The position numbers and the translations under genes are program-made. Source: Planctomycetes bacterium UBA7888 (lineage in GTDB: Bacteria > Planctomycetota > UBA1135). Taken from it: a stretch of DNA of 64,000 bases. The notes beneath the pieces were generated by a model, which was not told the origin of the DNA, made no database searches, and worked only from the letters and a program-made list of their open reading frames with translations. Below are positions 25,112 through 33,721 of this stretch, one piece after another. How positions within the stretch are numbered: the first letter of the stretch is position 1; the number at the start of each line of letters is the position of its first letter. Where the stretch lies: the NCBI GenBank assembly GCA_002500505.1, contig DLRM01000008.1:1-64000 (forward strand), in the 5' to 3' direction.

Positions 25112-26221
25112 TCAGCCCTCTATTTCAGGCTCTTCTTGAGGCTGAGGGGCCGCATCCAGTCGCTCTTGGCCCAGCAGAGGGTCCGGGAGGACTTCCTCAT
25201 GTCCCGTCTGCTCCGGACTCATTGCCGTTTCAAGAACAGAAACGGAGCGAGTCATATTGCGGAATTTTAGGTGCCTTTCCTCCAAAAGCCTGTCCTCCGA
25301 AAGTTCCTTCAATTCATCTAACCAGGAAATAAGTTGTTTCTTAAGTTCCGAAAGGGCCCCAGCCGGATCTCTGTGAGCTCCACCGGAAGGCTCGGGGATC
25401 ACGCCGTCTACGATGCCTAAACGAAGAAGAGGCTCAGCAGTCAGTTGAAGGGCCTCGGCAGCTTTTTCTCTTCCATCTGCGCTGTGCCAAAGGATGGAAG
25501 CGCATCCCTCCGGGGATATCACGCTGTACCAAGAGTTTTCCATCATGCCGACGCGGTCGGCGACGGCAATCCCAAGGGCCCCTCCCGAACCGCCTTCTCC
25601 CAAAATGGCGGCGACGACTGGGACCTTTAGGGAAAACATATCCCGAATGTTTTCGGCAATGGCGCGAGCTTGTCCGCGCTCCTCCGCAGCAACACCTGGG
25701 TAAGCGCCAGGGGTATTCACTAAACAAACAATGGGCAAGCCCATGTGCTCCGCCAGCCTCATTTTCAGAAGAGCCTTCCGATAACCCTCTGGATGAGCAG
25801 AACCGAAGTTGCAGGCCATGCGGCTCTTGGTATCTCGTCCCTTGCGGTGCCCAACCAGCATGACGCGATGATGGTCCAAAGTCCCAAGTCCCGTCACAAT
25901 GGCTCGATCGTCAGCGAAATTGCCATCGCCGTGCAGCTCAACCCAATCTTCACAGCAAGTCTCGATGAAATCAGAGACCACAGGCCGGTCAGGATGGCGT
26001 GCAACCTGAACTCGATTCCAGGGCGTTAACTCTGAATAGACCTCTTGGGTGAGTCTCTGTAGGCGATCTTGGTAAAAAGAGAGCTCCTCACCAAGATCCT
26101 GGCTTGTTTGGCTAGCCAGAGACTCGAGTTCCTCCAAACGATTGCGCACTTCTTCAAGAGGCTTCTCGAAAGGGAGAACATTGAGGTTTTCGGTGGACTT
26201 CTGTTTCTTCTTGCTAGCCAT
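25112..26221 (-). CDS. accA: Acetyl-CoA carboxylase carboxyltransferase alpha subunit
   Basis: With AccD it transfers the carboxyl group from biotin to acetyl-CoA, the first step of fatty acid synthesis. About 369 aa, with the crotonase-like core: FGSAHPEGYRKALLKMRLAE, NTPGAYPGVAAEERGQ, GEGGSGGALGIAVADRV and the SVISPEGCASILW segment. A C-terminal acidic tail of about 45 residues is longer than in E. coli. The ATG at 26221 is chosen; one at 26227 adds two residues. accD is not in the window. The sigma/anti-sigma/HtrA-like genes follow with almost no spacing. Confidence 0.94.
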   Translation of the reverse strand: MASKKKQKSTENLNVLPFEKPLEEVRNRLEELESLASQTSQDLGEELSFYQDRLQRLTQEVYSELTPWNRVQVARHPDRPVVSDFIETCCEDWVELHGDGNFADDRAIVTGLGTLDHHRVMLVGHRKGRDTKSRMACNFGSAHPEGYRKALLKMRLAEHMGLPIVCLVNTPGAYPGVAAEERGQARAIAENIRDMFSLKVPVVAAILGEGGSGGALGIAVADRVGMMENSWYSVISPEGCASILWHSADGREKAAEALQLTAEPLLRLGIVDGVIPEPSGGAHRDPAGALSELKKQLISWLDELKELSEDRLLEERHLKFRNMTRSVSVLETAMSPEQTGHEEVLPDPLLGQERLDAAPQPQEEPEIEG

Positions 26222-26294
26222 GACCATTGGGGGTTTGGAGCGAACCCCTCTCCCGTCTAGGATACCCTCCCGAAGTGATAAACAAGGTGACGAA

Positions 26295-29174
26295 ATGGCA
26301 AATGGCGCTTGGCGAATTGAACTGGAGCTAGAAGAAGGTCGGCACGACCCCGTGGGTTTGGCTGCCCGAGATGCCCTTCGAGAACGGGGTATGGAGCTGG
26401 CTTCTGATATTCGGAGCATTCGAGGCTTCCTTCTCCCCTCTCACCTTGACGAAGAGGCTGTACTTCGCGCCGCCCATAAGTTGTTTTCGGACTCGGTCAC
26501 CGAAACAGCCACTATCCTTGCCCCTGGCCAGACCCCAGAGAATGGAGCCTCACGGTTAATGGTGCGGCGCCACCCTGGTGTCGCGGATCCCGAAGGTCAA
26601 TCAGCGACTCGCGCCCTTGCGTTGCTCGATATTCCTCTGCGTGCAGATGAGTCCGTTGAGACCTATCGCGCTTTCCGGTTGAAAGACAACTCTTCCCCCA
26701 CCGATTTCCTCCAACGGGGAGGTCGCGCCTTAGCCAACCTAGTTATCGAAAGCGCGACTCTGGGAACCGAGCCCTTGGACCTCCACTCCACGCAAGAGGC
26801 GCGCCAATCTGAGCGAAAAGAAATCCCTCTTCTCAACCAAACCGATTCTGGACTGGAATCCATTTCTCGCGAAATGAGCTTGGCGCTCACTGTGGATGAA
26901 ATGAAAGCCATTCAAAGTTTCTTCCAAGAAGAAAATCGCGAACCCACGGATGTTGAGCTCGAGACTCTTGCGCAGACTTGGTCCGAACACTGCAAACATA
27001 AAACTTTGACTGGACCTGTCGATTTATTTGTGGATGGCGAGCTTCAAAGAAGCTATTCCAATTTATTGAAGGAGACCGTCTTTGCCGCAACCACGAAACT
27101 CTCTCCAGAATGGTGTTGGTCGGTATTCAAAGATAACGCCGGAGTCATTGAGCTGACTCCTGAAACGGGTATTGCAATCAAAGTAGAGACTCACAACCAC
27201 CCGAGTGCTCTCGACCCATACGGTGGCGCAGGGACGGGGATCGGTGGCGTTATTCGGGACATTCTCGGTACAGGATTGGGCGCACGCCCCTTCGCTGCAA
27301 CGGATGTTTTCTGCGTCGGAGAATCCGACATCCAGCGCTCCGATTTGCCGCCAGGAACCATGCACCCCGATCGCATCCTAGATGGAGTCATTGCTGGAGT
27401 TCGAGACTATGGAAATCGAATGGGAATCCCGACAGTTTCGGGGACGGTAATTCGCCACCCTGGTTATGTCGCCAATCCACTTGTTTTTGCGGGCTGCGTT
27501 GGAGAAATACCCAAAGACTGCGTAGAAAAGGCCGCTCAACCGGGAGACGCTATTGTCGCCATCGGTGGACGAACTGGCAGAGATGGTGTGCATGGCGCAA
27601 CATTCTCCTCAGAAGCTCTTCATGAAGAGTCCGAGACTCTCGACGCAGCCGCCGTTCAAATTGGTGACCCCATCACTGAGAAAAAGGTCCTAGATGTCCT
27701 CATCCTTGCTCGCGACCAAAAACTTTTCACCGCACTCACCGACTGCGGAGCTGGTGGATTTTCCTCTGCGGTTGGTGAGATGGGAGAAGAGTGCGGCGCG
27801 GAAGTCGAATTAGCACATGCACCTTTAAAGTACGCTGGTCTTGCTTATTGGGAAGTTTGGATTTCGGAGGCACAAGAGCGCATGGTTCTTGGAGTCCCAC
27901 CTTCAAAGCTTGCTGATTTTGAAGCACTTTGCGCAGATCACGATGTAGAAGTCGTCACTCTTGGGCATTTCACAGACACGCAACGACTTCGCTTAACTTG
28001 GCATGGCCAGGAAGTCTGCAATCTTCCTATGGATTTCCTTCATGGTGGAGTCCCTCAACCCGTCCGAAAAGCCGAGGCCAATACTCCTCCCACAAATCCG
28101 ACTCCTTGGCCGGAACACCAAGAGCTTGGAGAACTTTTACTCCAAGCACTTGCTCATCCGTCTATTGCCAGCAAAGAGTGGGTCGTCCGCCAATACGACC
28201 ATGAAGTACAGGGCGGGACTGTCGTAAAACCATATCAAGGAGCCAATGGTCATGGACCGGGTGACGGCACGGTCCTCAAGCCAAACTTAACGCGTCCCGA
28301 AGGTGTTGCCCTGGGTTGCGGCATCGCTCCGCGGATCTCTGAGTTAGACCCTTGGGCGGGTGCCGCTTGCGCAATTGATGAAGCCATTCGCAATGTCGTG
28401 GCCGCAGGGGGAACGCCCCACCGCACGGCCATCCTTGATAACTTTTGCTGGGGAGATTGCCGAAAGCCGGACCGCTTCGGCTCCCTCGTGCTCGCGGCGG
28501 AAGCTTGCCATGATTCAGCCCTTGCCTTCGGTGCCCCTTTCATCAGTGGCAAAGACTCTCTAAACAACGAGTATCGCGTGGACGGCGTGGAGCACCCCAT
28601 CCCGCCGACCTTACTTTGCACTGCCATTGCCCCTGTTTTTGATTGTGAACGGTCCACCACGACCCCCTTGAAATGTGCAGGAAACGCCCTCATCCTTGTT
28701 GGATGGACCTCGCCGAATGGGGGTGGCACTGTGGCCTCGGACCTCCTTGGTTTGCCGGATTCAAGCGCCCCCAGACCCGACCTAGAAATGGCTCCTGCCC
28801 TTTTTGATGCCATGCACGCCGCGATTGAAGCTGGCTCTGTTGAGTCTTGCCATGACCTATGCGAAGGAGGACTCGCTGTCGCCGGTGCTGAAATGGCCAT
28901 GGGCTCCAAGCTCGGTGCTCGATTGGAAATCTCCAAAGTGCCCAGTGACCCAAATGTCCCCCCAATCGCTCGCCTCTTTTCTGAAACTCCGAGTCGTTTC
29001 CTCTGTGAAGTCAAGCCTGAAAATGTGTCGGACTTTTTGTCCTTTTTTAGGGGAATGGCCTGCGAACCTATTGGTGAAGTCACTTCGGAACCTCAACTAG
29101 AAGTCTTCCTGGAATCTTCATCCCTCTTTGCCGTTTCCACCCAAAGTATCCTTCAAGCTAACCTTTCCCAATGA
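26295..29174 (+). CDS. purL: Phosphoribosylformylglycinamidine synthase, PurS-PurL fusion
   Basis: It makes FGAM from FGAR with ATP and the ammonia supplied by PurQ. 959 aa, longer than stand-alone PurL (about 740). The first about 165 residues look like two PurS-type units: one at 5-75 (DPVGLAARDALRERGMELASDI), one at about 92-135 (HPGVADPEGQSATRALALLDI). The PurL body follows, with WSEHCKHKTL, KVETHNHPSALDPYGGAGTG, DCGAGGFSSAVGEMGEE and GKDSLNNEY. The start at 26295 has AAGGTG upstream; longer in-frame versions would run into accA. Overlap with purQ is 4 bases. Confidence 0.95.
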   Translation: MANGAWRIELELEEGRHDPVGLAARDALRERGMELASDIRSIRGFLLPSHLDEEAVLRAAHKLFSDSVTETATILAPGQTPENGASRLMVRRHPGVADPEGQSATRALALLDIPLRADESVETYRAFRLKDNSSPTDFLQRGGRALANLVIESATLGTEPLDLHSTQEARQSERKEIPLLNQTDSGLESISREMSLALTVDEMKAIQSFFQEENREPTDVELETLAQTWSEHCKHKTLTGPVDLFVDGELQRSYSNLLKETVFAATTKLSPEWCWSVFKDNAGVIELTPETGIAIKVETHNHPSALDPYGGAGTGIGGVIRDILGTGLGARPFAATDVFCVGESDIQRSDLPPGTMHPDRILDGVIAGVRDYGNRMGIPTVSGTVIRHPGYVANPLVFAGCVGEIPKDCVEKAAQPGDAIVAIGGRTGRDGVHGATFSSEALHEESETLDAAAVQIGDPITEKKVLDVLILARDQKLFTALTDCGAGGFSSAVGEMGEECGAEVELAHAPLKYAGLAYWEVWISEAQERMVLGVPPSKLADFEALCADHDVEVVTLGHFTDTQRLRLTWHGQEVCNLPMDFLHGGVPQPVRKAEANTPPTNPTPWPEHQELGELLLQALAHPSIASKEWVVRQYDHEVQGGTVVKPYQGANGHGPGDGTVLKPNLTRPEGVALGCGIAPRISELDPWAGAACAIDEAIRNVVAAGGTPHRTAILDNFCWGDCRKPDRFGSLVLAAEACHDSALAFGAPFISGKDSLNNEYRVDGVEHPIPPTLLCTAIAPVFDCERSTTTPLKCAGNALILVGWTSPNGGGTVASDLLGLPDSSAPRPDLEMAPALFDAMHAAIEAGSVESCHDLCEGGLAVAGAEMAMGSKLGARLEISKVPSDPNVPPIARLFSETPSRFLCEVKPENVSDFLSFFRGMACEPIGEVTSEPQLEVFLESSSLFAVSTQSILQANLSQ

Positions 29175-29968
29175 ACTCCCCCCGCGTCCTCCAACTTTTT
29201 GCCGCAGGCGTGAATTGCGACCGAGAGCTTGCCTTTGCCTGGTCTGAAGCCGGGGCAACCGTAGAGCAAGTCCATATCCGGAAGCTCATACAAATGCCGG
29301 AGAAACTGCGAGAGTGCGATGTTTTCTCTATTCCCGGTGGTTTTACTTACGGTGATGACCTCGGTGCCGGAAAAATTTTAGCCATGGAAGTGGAGAGATT
29401 TCTGGGAGACGAACTCCTTGCCCTTCATGACCGCGGTGGGAGCATTTTCGGGACCTGCAACGGCTTCCAAATCCTCGTCAAGGCCGGCCTCCTCCCCGGT
29501 GTAGATGGAGTTGAAGCTTCTCTCACTTGGAATCGGACTCATCGTTTTGAATGCAGGTGGACCCGACTGCGCGTAGAAAAGGGGGCCTCGAAGCACCTAC
29601 CCGAGGGCTCCATTCTTCCTGCTCCCTCCGCTCATGCAGAAGGACGCCTCGTTCTAGCTAACCCAAGCAAAGCCCTCGTCACTCTCCAGGAGGCCGGCTG
29701 CATCGCCTTCACCTATGCTGACGACTCTGGCTCCCCCACGACCGAATACCCAGCCTGTCCAAACGGCAGTCTAGAAGCTATTGCGGGCCTCTCCTCTCCC
29801 AGTGGGAGGATTTTGGGTTTAATGCCCCACCCCGAGCGAAACCTCAGCCCCCTTCACTTACCAGACCGTGGTGCAGGGGAATGGGGCACGGGTGGCGAAG
29901 GATTGGACTTTTTCCGTGCCTTTTTGGCCCCATATACTCTCCAAAAACAAGGTCTAAACGCCCATTAA
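29171..29968 (+). CDS. purQ: Phosphoribosylformylglycinamidine synthase glutaminase subunit PurQ
   Basis: A class I glutamine amidotransferase, 265 aa. Seen: the N-terminal PRVLQLFAAGVNCDRELAFA, the oxyanion glycines in SIPGGFTYGDDLGAGK, the nucleophile cysteine in FGTCNGFQIL, and the C-terminal His-Glu pair in LMPHPERN. It hydrolyses glutamine and channels ammonia to PurL, with which it is translationally coupled (ATGA). Confidence 0.97.
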   Translation: MNSPRVLQLFAAGVNCDRELAFAWSEAGATVEQVHIRKLIQMPEKLRECDVFSIPGGFTYGDDLGAGKILAMEVERFLGDELLALHDRGGSIFGTCNGFQILVKAGLLPGVDGVEASLTWNRTHRFECRWTRLRVEKGASKHLPEGSILPAPSAHAEGRLVLANPSKALVTLQEAGCIAFTYADDSGSPTTEYPACPNGSLEAIAGLSSPSGRILGLMPHPERNLSPLHLPDRGAGEWGTGGEGLDFFRAFLAPYTLQKQGLNAH

Positions 29969-30017
29969 GAGGCACAAAGGACTAAAGGACTGGACTTGAG
30001 AGCTCCGATAGAGGGTT

Positions 30018-31436
30018 GTGCCACCCTCTTCAAAACGCCTCATTCAAGACATACGTCGCCTGGAGGAACGCCTGCGCTGCCATTGGGCTCGCCAGGCTCC
30101 TCCGCTATCCCACCATTTGCGCGGATATCGCCAGGACTGGCTTAAGACCTTTGAGGTTCCCATGCGGGAGGCCACAGCTTCGGAGCTGACATCTGCCCTA
30201 CTCGCAGCGGACCCCGTTTTGGTGGGTGACTTCCATTCTCTTCGAAGACCACGCCGTTCCTTGGGTACCCTTGTCCGCAATATGCCCGAGGGAGAATCTC
30301 CTGCATTGCTCTTGGAACTCTTGCCAGCCCATTTCCAGGCCACTGCAAAAGAAGTCCTGAACGACCCAAAGTACCAACTCGTCAATGGCAGACCGGCGCG
30401 AGATGTTTATGAATCTCCCCTTCGTGCAGCCGCAAAGCGCAATGGCATTGTCGTAGGTGCTTGGATTGATGCCTCACCTCAAAAGCGCGACCTAGCAGCA
30501 GCAAAACAATGGTCTCAACTTCGGCTGTCCAAACCAAATTACCGCTGGCTTCTTTTTTTCGGGAACTGGCACTTAGCGGATTCACACCTCCCTGAATCCA
30601 TTCGCAACGTTGGCGGGAACCCTGCCGTCTTGCACCAATCACCAGAACCGATTTGGGAAAAAGCTGGGCACCCTAAAAAAGAACAACTGATACGCCTTGG
30701 TGCTGGGCATTGGGCTTGGCTACACACTCCCCCCTTAGCCCAATGGGCAAGCGAGCTGCAAGATGCGCCGCAGGACGATTCGGAACTTTGCGCTGAAATT
30801 GCCGAAGAGATGGTGGACAGTTTGGCGAGCGGCTTTGCGGAATGTCTTGGTCTTCCGGCCCCACAACAGCCCCCTTCTGTTTGGCCAGCGGATCAATGGC
30901 CTGCCTTTTGGTCCACTCTTCCAAATCGTGAACGGCTCGCTTTTTCCGAGGAGACCGCCCCCCTTCAAATGGTGCTCCACCCCCACTTGCCAGCCATTTG
31001 GACACCGGCAAACCCTCTTTTGAATTCCTTGGTCGAAGCAGGAGGTCATTGCCTCCTTACGGAGCATCCTCTCTCTCAACAAACAAGTCCCGAAGCTCGC
31101 CTACTCGCTCGAGCTTTCCGTCGAGTGTGGGCCCGCTTCTTGAATCCCTTCCTTCGAGAGACCTCGCTGTCAGAAATTGGCTCCCGCCTATTCCCTGAAA
31201 GCAAAGCTGACTGGAATCTCGGCTGGGATTCCATCCTTAAAGCTTGGGAAGACCGCCAAATGCCCTTCCTTGAGCCACAGCAGAGGGTCTTAGCCTATGA
31301 ATACTTTGGTGGGCTATTCGGAGCCAGCCTTGTCCAAAATGGGAACCTAGACCACCAAATTTTAAAAGAAATCCTTGATGGAGAATGGATGGGCTTTAAT
31401 TGGCCCACTCTAGTCGCTACGATGCGCGCAGCCTAA
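30018..31436 (+). CDS. ChaN-like (Tiki superfamily) protein with long C-terminal extension
   Basis: 472 aa starting at GTG behind GAGG. Residues about 55-215 resemble the ChaN/haem-binding-uptake fold: VLVGDFHSLRRPRRSL replaces the family's GExHD-type first motif, ALLLELLPAHFQATAKE follows, and LLFFGNWHLADSHLPE is the later histidine motif. The remaining 250 residues, rich in Trp and Pro, match nothing I know. There is no signal peptide, unlike ChaN lipoproteins, so it is probably cytoplasmic. It could bind haem or metal or be a hydrolase. A lipoprotein gene and a Fur-family gene follow. Confidence 0.6.
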   Translation: MPPSSKRLIQDIRRLEERLRCHWARQAPPLSHHLRGYRQDWLKTFEVPMREATASELTSALLAADPVLVGDFHSLRRPRRSLGTLVRNMPEGESPALLLELLPAHFQATAKEVLNDPKYQLVNGRPARDVYESPLRAAAKRNGIVVGAWIDASPQKRDLAAAKQWSQLRLSKPNYRWLLFFGNWHLADSHLPESIRNVGGNPAVLHQSPEPIWEKAGHPKKEQLIRLGAGHWAWLHTPPLAQWASELQDAPQDDSELCAEIAEEMVDSLASGFAECLGLPAPQQPPSVWPADQWPAFWSTLPNRERLAFSEETAPLQMVLHPHLPAIWTPANPLLNSLVEAGGHCLLTEHPLSQQTSPEARLLARAFRRVWARFLNPFLRETSLSEIGSRLFPESKADWNLGWDSILKAWEDRQMPFLEPQQRVLAYEYFGGLFGASLVQNGNLDHQILKEILDGEWMGFNWPTLVATMRAA

Positions 31437-31447
31437 ACGGTTGTGCC

Positions 31448-31846
31448 ATGAAAGCTTTTACTCACTCTACGCTGTTCTTCGCCGCGCTTCTCGCTCTTCC
31501 TGCATGTCCCCTTGTCTATGTCGGCGCTGGTGCCGCTGTCGGCGCCTGGGCCATGGACCAAAATAGCGACGAAAGTGGTTCTATCATTTTGCCATACAAA
31601 TCGGACATGGTTTTTGGCGCGGCTCAGCGCGTTGCCCATCGCCGAGGCACGGATGTCGTAGCCATCCGCGGAAGTATGCGATTGGAATTCACTGTTGCAA
31701 ACGTGGATGTCATCATGCAAGTCCTTCACGTTGCGGACAATCGGGAAGTTTGCCAACTGAAGGTCCGGGCGAGAGAGCTAATAAGAGCTCGCGGTGACCT
31801 CGCTGCCGACCTTGCGGCAAGTGTCGAGAGCGAGTTAGAACTTTAG
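31448..31846 (+). CDS. Small lipoprotein, DUF3568-like
   Basis: 132 aa. The signal MKAFTHSTLFFAALLALPAC ends in a lipobox cysteine. After it comes a glycine/alanine stretch (VYVGAGAAVGAWAM) that may insert in the membrane, then a small alpha/beta domain of about 90 residues. The layout resembles DUF3568 lipoproteins of unknown function. The ATG at 31448 is 11 bases after the ChaN-like stop. It ends in a TTAG overlap with the convergent Fur-family gene. Confidence 0.68.
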   Translation: MKAFTHSTLFFAALLALPACPLVYVGAGAAVGAWAMDQNSDESGSIILPYKSDMVFGAAQRVAHRRGTDVVAIRGSMRLEFTVANVDVIMQVLHVADNREVCQLKVRARELIRARGDLAADLAASVESELEL

Positions 31847-32292
31847 GATTCTTTGGTACTCTTTGAGCAAGTCCTGCAAAGGCCTTCCAAAGTCAGAGAG
31901 TGTCCCATTAGCTGAAAACCTTTAGCCTTTGCTGCGGCACTCTGGAGCGCCTCAATACGCTCGTCTTGGAATTCAATAATCGTGCGGCACTGGAGACAAA
32001 TCATGTGGTCGTGATGCTTATGTCCCAGAATATGTTCGTAAAGAGCATGCCCTTTTCCTGTATCCAGGACACCAAGGAAGCCACCTTCTACAAGAAGGGA
32101 AAGGGTCCGGTAAACCGTTGCACGAGAAGCAGTAGAGCCACTGGCTTTTGCCCACGCATAAAGATCCTCAGCCCCAAAGTGCTCGTGAGTTGCCCAAGCT
32201 AAGCTCAAAACTTCTCGGCGTGGAGTCGTTACTCGTAGCCCTTTCGTCCGGAGGAATTGGACAAAGCGGTCAATTGCTAGTTCAACCTTCAT
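31843..32292 (-). CDS. Fur-family transcriptional regulator
   Basis: 149 aa. The N-terminal winged helix includes TTPRREVLSLAW and SRATVYRTLSLLVEGG, the recognition helix of the family. The C-terminal part has the metal-binding HKHHDHMIC segment and two CXXC pairs (CLQC, CRTC), which bind structural zinc. It could sense iron, zinc, peroxide or another metal; the sequence alone does not decide between Fur, Zur and PerR. Its start overlaps the purD stop by 4 bases, so it is cotranscribed with a purine gene. Confidence 0.92.
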   Translation of the reverse strand: MKVELAIDRFVQFLRTKGLRVTTPRREVLSLAWATHEHFGAEDLYAWAKASGSTASRATVYRTLSLLVEGGFLGVLDTGKGHALYEHILGHKHHDHMICLQCRTIIEFQDERIEALQSAAAKAKGFQLMGHSLTLEGLCRTCSKSTKES

Positions 32293-33590
32293 TGCACTCT
32301 CTCCATTGCCGCAACTCCTGCTACGCCAATGTCTGTCCGAAGGGTTTTCCCTTCGAAATGAATTTTCTCGGCAGCCTCGTAGGCTCTATCCCGAGCTTCA
32401 CTCAAAGTATCGCCTAAGGCAGTAACCGCAAGCACTCGGCCCCCAGAGGTTTGCAGGTCTCCCTCTTCGGAAAGAGAGGTCCCAGCATGAAAAACTTGAA
32501 GGTCAGGAGTCTGCTCGAGGCTCTCCAGGCCTGTAATGGGTAGGCCCTTTGGATAGCTCTCAGGATATCCACCGGATGCCAAAACAACGGTGACGGCTGG
32601 TCGTTCATCCCAACGCGGAGCATCTTGCTCTTCCAATTCACCTTGCGCGCTCCCCATAAGGAGAGGCAATAAGTCGGATTGGAGACGCATCATGAGGATT
32701 TGGCACTCTGGATCTCCAAAGCGCACGTTGTACTCCAGAACCTTGGGACCAGCTGGAGTTAATTTCAAGCCTGCAAAGAGGATTCCTCGAAAACGCCGAC
32801 CCTCATGATTCATGCCGTGAACGGTTGGCAAAAGGATTTGGCGCTCAATTAATTCCCTCGCTCGTTCGCTTATGAGCGGGTTTGGAGAAATTGCCCCCAT
32901 CCCACCTGTATTTGGCCCATGACCACCGTCGAGGAGCTGTTTGTGGTCCTGACAAGACTCCAAAGGAATGATGGTCCGACCGTCCGTCATAGCAAAAACA
33001 GAGGCCTCCGGCCCCTCCAAAAATTCTTCGATAAGAATCGTGCGCCCGGCATCGCCGTGACGGCCATCCATCAATAAGGACTTCACCGCCTCCCGAGCTT
33101 CTTCCAAAACCTCACAAATATAAACCCCTTTCCCCGCAGCAAGTCCAGAAGCCTTCACGACAAGAGGGTATCGGGCGCCACTTTCGAGATAGCTCACCGC
33201 TGGGTTCAAATCAGAAAAAACCCGATAGGCTGCAGTCGGGATTCGATGGCGTATGAGAATCTCCTTGCAAAAAGCTTTAGAGGCCTCAAGCTCTGCGGCT
33301 TCCTTATTGGGGCCAAAGGCGCGAATTCCAACTTCCGATAACTGATCGGCAAGCCCCATGGCTAGCGGATCCTCAGGACCAATCACAACCAAGGAAATCT
33401 CATTAGCCTGCGCAAACTGAACGATGCCGTCCACATCATCAGCGGCCAGGGCAAGGTTCTCTGCGTACTGGGCGGTCCCGGGATTTCCTGGGGCGACCCA
33501 CATTTTCTCGAGGAGAGGGGATTGAGATAGTTTCCAGGCGAGAGCATGTTCTCGACCACCAGAACCAACAAGTAAGACGCGGAGGGGCAT
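32289..33590 (-). CDS. purD: Phosphoribosylamine-glycine ligase
   Basis: An ATP-grasp enzyme that makes GAR in purine synthesis, 433 aa. Seen: the N-terminal VLLVGSGGREHALAWKL, the ATP-grasp segments YPLVVKASGLAAGKGVYI and EASVFAMTDGRTIIPL, the signature HGPNTGGMGAISP, and EYNVRFGDPE. Normal length. It is followed without a gap by the Fur-family gene. purL and purQ lie 3 kb away on the other strand. Confidence 0.97.
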   Translation of the reverse strand: MPLRVLLVGSGGREHALAWKLSQSPLLEKMWVAPGNPGTAQYAENLALAADDVDGIVQFAQANEISLVVIGPEDPLAMGLADQLSEVGIRAFGPNKEAAELEASKAFCKEILIRHRIPTAAYRVFSDLNPAVSYLESGARYPLVVKASGLAAGKGVYICEVLEEAREAVKSLLMDGRHGDAGRTILIEEFLEGPEASVFAMTDGRTIIPLESCQDHKQLLDGGHGPNTGGMGAISPNPLISERARELIERQILLPTVHGMNHEGRRFRGILFAGLKLTPAGPKVLEYNVRFGDPECQILMMRLQSDLLPLLMGSAQGELEEQDAPRWDERPAVTVVLASGGYPESYPKGLPITGLESLEQTPDLQVFHAGTSLSEEGDLQTSGGRVLAVTALGDTLSEARDRAYEAAEKIHFEGKTLRTDIGVAGVAAMERVQ

Positions 33591-33721
33591 GGGAGTATCA
33601 GGGGATTCTTTTGCATGATTATGCCTTCGCCCCCCTCTAGCTACGGCATCCGAGCGAAAGTTCTTTTGACCTTATCTAAGACCAAGACGCGCGGCTCTAG
33701 CTTAGGCCTGCCTCAAGCCAG

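Noticed and set aside
26142..26294. A longer N-terminus for purL
   Set aside because: It would overlap the accA start on the other strand and has no family similarity; the ATG at 26295 has a good ribosome-binding site.
28250..29083. A 277-codon minus-strand open frame inside purL
   Set aside because: Antisense to purL, low-complexity composition, no motif.
33591..33721. The 131-base gap upstream of purD as a possible riboswitch or small RNA
   Set aside because: No convincing structured motif or purine-riboswitch core was seen; it probably holds the purD promoter, but no clear -35/-10 pair could be picked.
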